Assembly: GCA_017631725.1 (NCBI GenBank)
Contig: JAGBSS010000043.1
Location: 1-6,199, forward strand
Length of the DNA stretch: 6,199 bases
Source of the DNA: Clostridia bacterium
Lineage (GTDB): Bacteria > Bacillota > Clostridia > Christensenellales > Borkfalkiaceae
Direction of reading: 5' to 3'
In this document: positions 1-5,345 of the stretch, one piece after another
Position numbering within the stretch: position 1 is the stretch's first letter
How the letters are laid out: each line of letters starts with the position of its first letter
Program-made: the position numbers and the translations under genes
The notes under the pieces: generated by a model
Database searches by the model: none
Told to the model about the DNA's origin: nothing
The model's input: the letters and a program-made list of their open reading frames with translations, nothing else

Positions 1-333
1 CAAGATGACTATTTTGCACTTGATAAAGTGTTTGGTTCATTCGGTATGACAAGACGTCAAATCCTCGAAGATGTTGTAAAAGCAAACAACGGTAAAATCG
101 TTTACACTCTTTACAACGAAACAGCAGGAACAGGCGGCGCTGCTAGATATGCATTATATAAATATGATGCAGATTATATTCAAGGCTTCTTACCTCTTGA
201 ATACACTCCTAGCCCGTTATATCCTCAAGGTGCTTTTGACCTTATTTCTAACTGTATGGCTCAATTTGTAACGCCGCAGTTGAAACGTACAAACACCCTT
301 GTTTATCTTGATGCTGTTTCACATAACGCATAA
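1..333 (+). CDS. Probable major capsid protein, C-terminal part (5' end outside window)
   Basis: The frame is open from the first base (QDDYFALDKV...), so this is the 3' part of a longer gene rather than a short gene starting at the GTG at 28. About 110 residues are visible, ending in TAA at 331-333. The tail of the protein (PLEYTPSPLYPQGAFDLISN, then a Leu/Val-rich strand ending LVYLDAVSHNA) resembles the C-terminal strands of DUF2184-type capsid proteins, where a Pro-rich loop precedes a final beta strand. Position supports this: in phages with DUF4054, LIC_12616-like and DUF3383 genes, the major capsid gene sits just upstream of that set. A strong hairpin follows the stop, as is common after a highly expressed capsid gene. 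The identification rests mainly on gene order and weak resemblance; another head protein such as a decoration protein is possible. Confidence 0.6.
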   Translation, partial: QDDYFALDKVFGSFGMTRRQILEDVVKANNGKIVYTLYNETAGTGGAARYALYKYDADYIQGFLPLEYTPSPLYPQGAFDLISNCMAQFVTPQLKRTNTLVYLDAVSHNA

Positions 334-343
334 TAAAATTGCT

Positions 344-375
344 CTCCCCGCCCTTTCCGGCGGGGGGAACTTTTT
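344..375 (+). terminator. Probable intrinsic terminator or attenuator after the capsid gene
   Basis: Bases 344-352 (CTCCCCGCC) pair with 359-367 (GGCGGGGGG) to form a 9-bp stem with one T.G pair and a six-base loop (CTTTCC). The spacer AAC and five T residues (371-375) follow. The stem is far more GC-rich than the surrounding DNA. The three-base gap before the T-run and the short run suggest partial rather than complete termination. No promoter is obvious between it and the next gene, so it probably lowers transcription of the downstream genes relative to the capsid gene. Confidence 0.75.
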
Positions 376-395
376 AAAGAAAGGCAGAATTAATT

Positions 396-674
396 ATGAA
401 ATTAGAAAATACTTCAAAATTAACATTATCACACAATGATTTAGTTTTTGGCGCTGGTGCAATTGCCGATATTCCTGACGAAATTGCAAAGATATGGCTT
501 AAAATTGACGGCGTTAAGCAATATGTTGACCCTGTAAAAGTTAAGGAAGAAGAAGAAAGAGCAGCAGCGCTATTAGCAAAAGCAAACGCTAAAATTGCAC
601 AATTAGAAAAAGAAGTTAAAGAATTAAAAGCAAAACTCACAAAAACAACAACAAAAAAGGCTACTAAAAAATAA
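396..674 (+). CDS. Small head-region protein with C-terminal coiled coil, function unknown
   Basis: This 92-residue protein starts at ATG 396, 11 bases after a GAAAGG (379-384) ribosome-binding sequence. Residues 1-45 look like a small beta-rich domain with the segment [16 protein letters not shown], a pattern seen in short proteins encoded beside phage capsid genes. Residues about 47-82 are highly charged and form a clean heptad series (I67, L70, V74, L77, L81), predicting a coiled coil. The last ten residues are a Lys/Thr tail. The stop TAA overlaps the next ATG by one base (TAATG), so translation of the two genes is probably coupled. The location between capsid and head-completion genes suggests a minor head or capsid-associated protein, but I do not recognise a named family. 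The antisense frame over this gene is a shadow. Confidence 0.8.
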   Translation: MKLENTSKLTLSHNDLVFGAGAIADIPDEIAKIWLKIDGVKQYVDPVKVKEEEERAAALLAKANAKIAQLEKEVKELKAKLTKTTTKKATKK

Positions 675-1246
675 TGACAAACTTTTTTGAAACAGTTACA
701 GTTGAAGAATTTAAGGACTATTTCTTTAGAGATTTCCCCTTCTTGCCCGTATGGAACGCTATAACAACATATTGGAAGGGCGACACCGTTTATTATACGG
801 ATAATTTCTATAAGTCCTTAATTGATAATAATACAAGTTTACCCGATGATGAATCGGCTTGGCAAAAAGTAAAAGGCGACAAATTTGCATATATAACGGA
901 TGAAGATATTGCAAAAGCAATGACACAGGCATTGCCTAACGCTAATGATAGATTTGGGGAAAGTTGCGTTGAAAAAAAGAATATATATCTTCATCTTGTT
1001 GCCTTTTATCTTGTTTTCGACATTAAAAATTCATCTATGGGGATAAACTCAAGTTATCTTGGCGCATTATCATCTAAGCATGTAGGTGATGTGTCCGAAA
1101 GTTATAACATCCCAAATTGGCTTATGAATAGCCCTCTTTACAGTATTTATTCACAAAACGGCTATGGGCTTAAATATTTAAGCCTTATTGCCCCTTATAC
1201 CGCAGTTACTATATTGTTTGCTCCGGGAAAATCAACAATTGGCTAA
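674..1246 (+). CDS. DUF4054-like head-completion (connector) protein with an inserted CBM-like segment
   Basis: This is a 190-residue protein. DUF4054 proteins are phage head-completion/adaptor proteins that bind below the portal and help join head and tail. Supporting features are an N-terminal [14 protein letters not shown], then [10 protein letters not shown], a helix with [11 protein letters not shown] (residues 106-116), the conserved-type motif [13 protein letters not shown] (133-145), and YGLKYLSLI (164-172) near the C terminus. Between the N-terminal helix and ITDEDI lies an extra segment, about residues 26-68, with W27, Y33, GD at 36-37, VYY at 39-41, FY at 45-46, P57 and W63. That spacing is typical of carbohydrate-binding module 5/12-like domains found in phage structural proteins. 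The ATG shares one base with the stop of the previous gene. The 3' end overlaps the next gene by eight bases if that gene starts at TTG 1239. The family call is fairly secure from motif and context; the ligand-binding role of the insert is inference. Confidence 0.8.
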   Translation: MTNFFETVTVEEFKDYFFRDFPFLPVWNAITTYWKGDTVYYTDNFYKSLIDNNTSLPDDESAWQKVKGDKFAYITDEDIAKAMTQALPNANDRFGESCVEKKNIYLHLVAFYLVFDIKNSSMGINSSYLGALSSKHVGDVSESYNIPNWLMNSPLYSIYSQNGYGLKYLSLIAPYTAVTILFAPGKSTIG

Positions 1247-1850
1247 GAAAATAAAATACGACACCACAGAACTTGATAAACTCATGAAGTCAATGAAGGA
1301 TGAATATATCCTTAGAGTTGGTGTAATTGGTGCAAAAGGTAAAGGAAGTCATGGCAAAGGGGAAGATTTATCAAATGCTGATATTGGTACATTCCACGAA
1401 TTCGGCACAGAAAGAACACCCCGAAGGTCATTTCTTGAAGATAGCCTGAAGTTTAAACTAAAAGACTTTAACACCGAAAAATTCAGGGCTATCAGAAAGG
1501 CAATGTTCAAGTGGATATTTGACAAGAAAGCCCCTCAAAACTTCCTTAATACGCTTGGTGCAAAATGTCTTGAATATATAGAAGAAGGTTTTGCAACAAA
1601 CGGTTTTGGCATGTGGAAACCGCTTGCCGCTTCAACAAAAAGCATTATTGCTAAAAAGCATAAGGTTTTAACTATGGATAAAGCCCTAAATGCTTCAATG
1701 GCTAAATACTTAAAAGCAAATAAATTTTGGCACGGCGATTTAGTACGCAACCCTGACGGTTCTATTGGCATAGCGGGCGGCCGCAATATCTTAACAGAGA
1801 CAGGCAAATTAAGGCGTTCTATTTCATTTAAGGTTATTAAAAGAAAATGA
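1239..1850 (+). CDS. HK97-gp10 / phage virion morphogenesis-like neck or tail-completion protein
   Basis: I choose TTG 1239, giving 203 residues beginning [19 protein letters not shown]. It follows GGGAAAA (about 1226-1232) at reasonable spacing and overlaps the preceding stop by only eight bases. The frame is open farther upstream, but that part (from TTG 1188) is a shadow of the previous gene; ATG 1284 would remove the first helix and has no visible RBS. The family hallmark is an Ala-x-Ile-x-x-x-His-Glu-Phe-Gly-Thr block followed by PRRSFL: here [11 protein letters not shown] at residues 47-57 and PRRSFL at 61-66. The C-terminal [14 protein letters not shown] matches the usual 'TG.L..SI' ending. 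These proteins complete or join the tail to the neck. The segment between them ([18 protein letters not shown]) also fits the family. The gene ends in TGA, overlapping the next ATG as ATGA. Confidence 0.8.
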   Translation: MAKKIKYDTTELDKLMKSMKDEYILRVGVIGAKGKGSHGKGEDLSNADIGTFHEFGTERTPRRSFLEDSLKFKLKDFNTEKFRAIRKAMFKWIFDKKAPQNFLNTLGAKCLEYIEEGFATNGFGMWKPLAASTKSIIAKKHKVLTMDKALNASMAKYLKANKFWHGDLVRNPDGSIGIAGGRNILTETGKLRRSISFKVIKRK

Positions 1851-2239
1851 TTTTTTCAGCAAACAGATTCAATTTATCAAACACAAATTCAACCTTACCT
1901 AATATGGCAAACACCATAACAGGCTGGTTTTTAAATATAACTTTTGACGTTGTTGAAAGAACACTTGACGGCGCTGATTGGGCAGAAACAACCGTTGAAA
2001 CCATTAACACAAGGGGTGTAGTTCAACCGCCAAGAGACATTGACTTAAAAATATTTCCCGAAGGAACTTGGGCTTGGGAATGGTTAATGATTCATTGTTT
2101 GCCCGATGTTCAACTTAATACAAACCAATATATCCGCTATGACGGCACTTTATATAAAGTTATGTCAAAGAAAAATTGGGAAAAATACGGCTATTGCAGA
2201 TATATGGTTTTAGAAGCGTTTAAGGCAGACCAACTTTGA
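1847..2239 (+). CDS. Probable head-closure / head-tail joining protein
   Basis: This is a 130-residue protein whose ATG lies in the ATGA overlap with the previous stop. An AAGG at 1830-1833 is 13 bases away, so translational coupling is likely. A second ATG at 1904 (MANTITGWFLN) is possible but has no visible RBS. The protein is Trp-rich (W27, W45, W75, W77, W79, W111) and predicted to be mostly beta. The C-terminal part, YIRYDGTLYKVMSKKNWEKY, resembles the 'DG..Y.V.....W..YGY..Y' strand pattern of small beta-barrel head-closure proteins. It lies between a gp10-like gene and an LIC_12616-like neck gene, a position usually held by such a joining protein. I do not recognise a specific named family, so the role rests on fold impression and position. 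The gene ends in TGA, with the next TTG start one base before it. Confidence 0.65.
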   Translation: MIFSANRFNLSNTNSTLPNMANTITGWFLNITFDVVERTLDGADWAETTVETINTRGVVQPPRDIDLKIFPEGTWAWEWLMIHCLPDVQLNTNQYIRYDGTLYKVMSKKNWEKYGYCRYMVLEAFKADQL

Positions 2240-2748
2240 ACAATAGCACTTTAGACATAATTAAAACTATTATTGATAAGCAGATGAACATGCCCACAGA
2301 CCGTGTTTGGGCGTATAATGGCACACAGAACTTGCCGCAAGATACGGGTTTATTCATTGTTTTATCATTCATGAACAGAGACCCTTATGCAAACGTTTCA
2401 CGCTATGAACCGACACAAAACGGCTATATTGAGAAACAAAGCGTAAATGTGGCAGAAGATGTTCTGATTTCTTTAATTTCCGTAAATACGGATGCAAGAG
2501 ACAGGGTTTTTGAAGTGCCAATGGCATTAAAAAGTGCTTTTTCTCAATATATACAAGAAAAAAATCATGTTCATATATCGACAATCGGGCAAGTCATGGA
2601 TAGTTCATTCATGGAAGCGACTTCAAGGCTTAATCGTTTTGATGTTACTTGCAGGGTAATAAGAACCTACGAACAAATAATTGACATAGACTACTATGAC
2701 AAATTCCCGAATACATCTAAGTTTGAACCGAATTGGTTAATTGATTAA
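2236..2748 (+). CDS. LIC_12616-like phage neck / tail-terminator protein
   Basis: This is a 170-residue protein. The start is taken as TTG 2236, 10 bases after AAGG (2222-2225) and overlapping the previous TGA (TTGA). The next in-frame ATG at 2284 would cut off the helix LDIIKTIIDKQM, which belongs to the fold, so the TTG is preferred. The opening helix followed by a LP/MP-x-DRVW.YN motif (MNMPTDRVWAYNGTQNLPQD) and the strand TGLFIVLSF are typical of the LIC_12616-like neck-terminator family. That family is usually encoded immediately upstream of a DUF3383 sheath gene, as here. By analogy it caps the tail tube/sheath at the neck. The middle part mentions repeated strands (VNVAEDVLISLISV) and a helix (VFEVPMALKSAF) consistent with tail-terminator folds. 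It ends in TAA, 16 bases before the sheath ATG. Confidence 0.75.
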   Translation: MNNSTLDIIKTIIDKQMNMPTDRVWAYNGTQNLPQDTGLFIVLSFMNRDPYANVSRYEPTQNGYIEKQSVNVAEDVLISLISVNTDARDRVFEVPMALKSAFSQYIQEKNHVHISTIGQVMDSSFMEATSRLNRFDVTCRVIRTYEQIIDIDYYDKFPNTSKFEPNWLID

Positions 2749-2750
2749 TA

Positions 2751-2756
2751 AAGGAG
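2751..2756 (+). promoter_or_regulatory. Strong Shine-Dalgarno for the sheath gene
   Basis: AAGGAG lies eight bases before ATG 2765, in the short gap after the preceding TAA. It is stronger than the sites before the connector genes, in keeping with the high copy number of sheath subunits in a virion. Confidence 0.85.
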
Positions 2757-2764
2757 AAAATTAA

Positions 2765-4288
2765 ATGGCAAATTACCAAATTCCTTTAACGTATGTTGTA
2801 AACGTTTCAACCGTTTCAGCAGGACAAGGACTAGAACCCCTTCAATTGGGAACCATACTTTTGTTGACAGACGATGAACCTGTCAACGCTCTTAGCGGTG
2901 ATTATATTCTTTCAAGAACCGCATCGACAATAATGAATGCTTTTGGCACAGAAAGCACAACGGCTAAAATGGCAAATGCTATATTTAGTCAAACGCCAAA
3001 TATTCTAAATGCTGGCGGTTATGTAGTTGTAGCACCTTATAAAGAAGATGTTATACAAACACCGGCTACTTCAGGCACATTAACAACAGTTGATTTAAGC
3101 GAAAAACTTACGGCTCTTTTAGCGGTTACGGCTGGTGATTTAACCGTTACAGTTGACGGCGGAACACCGCAAGCACTTACAAACATTAACTTAACGCAGG
3201 CTCAAGACCTTAACGGCATTGCCGCAGTTCTTGACGAAGCAATTGAAGGCGCAACCGTTACGGCTGTAAATGATGCTCTTGTATTTACTTCAGAAACAAC
3301 AGGCACAACCTCAAGCGTTGCAATAAGTGAAACTGTTTCTTCCGTTTCTGACCTTTACGGTTCAGATTATTTGAACGGTGCAAGTGCTATTGCCGCACCA
3401 GGGCAAGCCGCAGTTTTAGGGCCGGAAACAACAGCACAGGCAATTGCAAGACTTTCTCAACAAATTTATACTGAAGGTATTTTAACAACAAGAACAATAT
3501 CAGACCTTGAAGCAATTGATGCTTCCAATCTTGTTGAAGGAATGCCCAATAACATATTATTCTTAACCGACATATCAACTTCAACACTTGTTTCAGGCGG
3601 TTTATTTAACACCATTCAGAACAATAAAAACACAAGAAAGTTGCTTTATTTGACGGGTGGTTCTTCTGATGATATTAGAGCAAATGCAAAACTCTTTGCA
3701 GCCGCTTTTGCATCTCGTGGCTTGTCAGTAAACTATGGCGGTTCTAATTCAACAATAACAATGACATATAAAGACCTCGCAGGCGTGCCGGTTGACACAA
3801 ACATTTCAGAAACCATTCTTGCACAATGCGAAGCAATTGGAGCAGATGTTTATTGTTCAATAGAAGGCTTGGCGAAGGTTATTTCTTTCAAGCAAGGCGG
3901 TTTATATTTCGACCAACTCGCAAATCAAATATGGTTAAGAACTACCGTTCAAACAACCGTTGCAAACCTTTTATTTACAACAAGAACCAAAATTCCGCAG
4001 ACAACACAAGGCGTAAATACTATTGTGAATGCAATTAACGCAGTATTAAATCAGGGCGTTATTAACGGCATGATTGCCGCAGGCGAATGGAACAGCCCTG
4101 ATACGTTTGGTGTTTATGCCGATTTCATGAGAAACATAAGAACTCAAGGTTATTATGTTTATTTCACACCGCTTGCTGAACAATCACAGGCTGACCGTGA
4201 AGCAAGAAAATGCCCTGTAATCTCTATTGCAGTTAAAGAAGCAGGAGCAATCGAAAGTGCAAATATTATTATCTACTTAGAAGCATAA
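2765..4288 (+). CDS. Contractile tail sheath protein (DUF3383-type)
   Basis: This 507-residue protein is the main evidence that the phage has a contractile tail. The N terminus (IPLTYVVNVSTVSAG, then LGTILLLTDDEP) matches the opening of DUF3383 sheath-like proteins. Residues about 101-212 form a Thr/Ser/Val-rich beta insertion (GDLTVTVDGG, NLTQAQDLNGIAAVL, ALVFTSETTGTTSSV), the outward-facing Ig- or flagellin-like domain often seen in this family. The later part returns to the conserved core: a RKLLYLTGG strand, a FAAAFASRGLSVNYGG segment, a TMTYKDLAGVPVD strand typical of sheath proteins, and a C-terminal domain ending SIAVKEAGAIESANIIIYLE that would provide the subunit-linking strands. The start is decided by AAGGAG. 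Its TAA (4286-4288) overlaps the next gene's Shine-Dalgarno. Smaller ORFs in other frames inside it are shadows. Confidence 0.92.
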   Translation: MANYQIPLTYVVNVSTVSAGQGLEPLQLGTILLLTDDEPVNALSGDYILSRTASTIMNAFGTESTTAKMANAIFSQTPNILNAGGYVVVAPYKEDVIQTPATSGTLTTVDLSEKLTALLAVTAGDLTVTVDGGTPQALTNINLTQAQDLNGIAAVLDEAIEGATVTAVNDALVFTSETTGTTSSVAISETVSSVSDLYGSDYLNGASAIAAPGQAAVLGPETTAQAIARLSQQIYTEGILTTRTISDLEAIDASNLVEGMPNNILFLTDISTSTLVSGGLFNTIQNNKNTRKLLYLTGGSSDDIRANAKLFAAAFASRGLSVNYGGSNSTITMTYKDLAGVPVDTNISETILAQCEAIGADVYCSIEGLAKVISFKQGGLYFDQLANQIWLRTTVQTTVANLLFTTRTKIPQTTQGVNTIVNAINAVLNQGVINGMIAAGEWNSPDTFGVYADFMRNIRTQGYYVYFTPLAEQSQADREARKCPVISIAVKEAGAIESANIIIYLEA

Positions 4289-4292
4289 GGAG
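4287..4292 (+). promoter_or_regulatory. Strong Shine-Dalgarno for the tail-tube gene
   Basis: AAGGAG begins in the last two bases of the sheath stop codon and lies eight bases before ATG 4301. The same motif and spacing are used for the sheath, so both abundant tail proteins have matched, strong initiation sites. Confidence 0.85.
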
Positions 4293-4300
4293 TATAAATT

Positions 4301-4762
4301 ATGGCAGATGCATATACCGCACAAGATACGCTGCAAATAACAGATTTTCAGGGTTCATTCACCCTTTCAGACTTTGCAGAAGGTACAGTTGCCGAATTGG
4401 CAGCAAACAACGAATTGGCAACCGTTACAACAGGATACAACGGCAACGGTTTAGGCGCTCACAACGAACCGGGCAGGCAAAGAGTTTTAACTCTTAGGCT
4501 TGTCAAGGCTAGTGAAGATGACAAAAGGCTCAATGAAACTTTTGAACTTTGGAAAAAAAGAGACATGAGATTCAAGCCCATCAAATGCAATTTTACTAAA
4601 AACGTTGCACATTCTGACGGTAACGTAACACACGACACAATTGAATGTTATTTTGGACTTCCGACAGGCGTTCCGGCTGTTTCAACAGATACAACAGGCA
4701 ACGTTGAACAGGTTGTTTCAATCTATACATTCACTTTTGCAGATTATAAAAGGATAATTTAA
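4301..4762 (+). CDS. Tail tube protein (DUF3277-like / KPP10 ORF10-type)
   Basis: This is a 153-residue protein with a strong RBS directly after the sheath gene, the standard place for the inner tube subunit of contractile tails. It is predicted to be nearly all beta, as expected for tube subunits that stack as hexameric rings. Useful segments are an early strand (LQITDFQGSFTLSDF), a polar loop (TGYNGNGLGAHNEPGRQRV), a strand-helix pair (LTLRLVKASEDDKRLNETFE) and the final strand VVSIYTFTFADYKRI. The glycine loop followed by a TLRL strand and a helix resembles the DUF3277 pattern. The length is usual for this group. The stop TAA shares its last base with the ATG of the chaperone gene. The function is well supported by order; the exact family name is less certain. 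Confidence 0.85.
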   Translation: MADAYTAQDTLQITDFQGSFTLSDFAEGTVAELAANNELATVTTGYNGNGLGAHNEPGRQRVLTLRLVKASEDDKRLNETFELWKKRDMRFKPIKCNFTKNVAHSDGNVTHDTIECYFGLPTGVPAVSTDTTGNVEQVVSIYTFTFADYKRII

Positions 4763-5160
4763 TGTTAAAATTTTTGCTGAAATCAGGCAAAAAACTCGAA
4801 ATTGATATAGCACCGATAGAAACAGGACTTGCCCTCTATCGGGCTATATTGATAGAGTGTAAGGGAGCAGGGCTTGATTTGACCGTAGCAGAAGATGATA
4901 CGATTTTAAGCCTTTTACTCAAGAACAAAGAAGCCTGTTTAAATGTTCTTAGTTCTGAAAATGTACTTGAAGCAATAAAAGATTGCTGTGCAAAAGTTGT
5001 TTATGACAAACAACGTTTTACAATGGATGTATTTAATAAAATCGAGAACCGCAAAGACTTTTTCCCCACAATGATGCTTGTGGCAATCGAGAATATACGC
5101 CCTTTTTTCGAAGAACCCCATATCATATTGGACAATATACAAAGCCAATTTCTGAATTAA
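4762..5160 (+). CDS. Tail assembly chaperone, short form (gpG-like)
   Basis: This is a 132-residue protein made by ordinary decoding. The start, LKFLLKSGKKLEIDIAPIE, is the typical opening of phage tail assembly chaperones: two beta strands, then helices. The C-terminal half contains VVYDKQRFTMDVFNKIENR and a helix leading to IENIRPFF, which resembles the 'LxPFF' end of the common domain in this group. Such proteins coat the tape measure while the tube polymerises and are absent from the mature virion. The gene lies between tube and tape measure, as expected, and its ATG overlaps the tube stop (TAATG). The stop is only 16 codons after an in-phase T TTT TTC site, so this form and the longer form share the first 116 residues. 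Confidence 0.85.
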   Translation: MLKFLLKSGKKLEIDIAPIETGLALYRAILIECKGAGLDLTVAEDDTILSLLLKNKEACLNVLSSENVLEAIKDCCAKVVYDKQRFTMDVFNKIENRKDFFPTMMLVAIENIRPFFEEPHIILDNIQSQFLN

Positions 5161-5345
5161 AACTCCCCCATGTTGAAATAAATGAAGATATTTTCAAAGT
5201 TTGGGAAGCAAAATTGTCTGAAAGCGGATATGGGAGCATAACGGAAATAAAAAACCTTGATAGTGAAACTTTTATGAGTTTGGTTCATAGAGTTAAGTTT
5301 TTGGAAGATTATAGAGAAGCAGTAAGAGAGTTAAATAAGAAATGA
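4762..5345 (+). CDS. Tail assembly chaperone, -1 frameshift long form (gpGT-like)
   Basis: The coding path is 4762-5109 in the first frame, then from 5109 in the -1 frame to TGA 5343-5345, giving 194 residues. The -1 frame is open from 5040 to that stop and has no early start codon or RBS of its own; the only ATG lies around 5275. Its 78 residues (beginning RRTPYHIGQY, then VWEAKLSESGYGS and a C-terminal charged helix LEDYREAVRELNKK) read as real protein. The T-like domain made by shifting is known in many phages to contact the tape measure and tube. Without the shift, 5161-5341 would be an unexplained 181-base gap in a module with no other gap of that size. The product ends within the ATGA that starts the tape measure gene. 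Confidence 0.85.
5103..5109 (+). other. -1 ribosomal frameshift site, T TTT TTC
   Basis: In the first frame the codons are CCT TTT TTC GAA (Pro-Phe-Phe-Glu). The heptamer fits the X XXY YYZ rule in the correct phase, so both Phe tRNAs can re-pair on TTT TTT after slipping back one base, and the next codon becomes CGA. It lies inside the 120-base zone (5040-5160) where both frames are open. I see no strong stem just downstream: the best is a weak AT-rich ATATT-GGAC-AATAT hairpin around 5126-5139. I also see no clear upstream Shine-Dalgarno-like stimulator. Confidence 0.82.

Noticed and set aside
374..640. Antisense ORF of 88 codons.
   Set aside because: It is the complement of the Lys/Glu-rich coiled-coil gene, with no RBS or family resemblance, and it runs against the operon.
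653..659. A second phased slippery heptamer, A AAA AAG, near the 3' end of the coiled-coil gene.
   Set aside because: A -1 slip here reads GGC TAC then TAA at once, so it gives only a slightly shorter product and no fusion to the next gene. The A-rich run follows from the Lys-rich tail.
666..676. AAAAAATAATG junction, where a -1 slip at the last Lys codon could join the coiled-coil protein to the DUF4054 protein.
   Set aside because: The heptamer T AAA AAA does not allow proper re-pairing of the P-site tRNA, and the TAATG overlap is already explained by translational coupling.
1535..1807. Antisense ORF of 90 codons inside the gp10-like gene.
   Set aside because: It is fully contained in a well-supported gene, has no recognisable motif and is a composition shadow.
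1851..1857. TTTTTTC at the start of the head-closure gene.
   Set aside because: It is not in the X XXY YYZ phase of that gene and lies after the stop of the preceding gene, so it cannot act as a frameshift site.
2863..2869. TTGACA-like -35 motif (within TTGTTGACAGAC).
   Set aside because: It lies inside the sheath coding sequence with no matching -10 at proper spacing that would serve a downstream gene.
3826..4038. Same-strand ORF of 70 codons inside the sheath gene.
   Set aside because: It lies wholly within the conserved sheath core in another frame, lacks an RBS and its Arg/Asn-rich translation resembles no protein.
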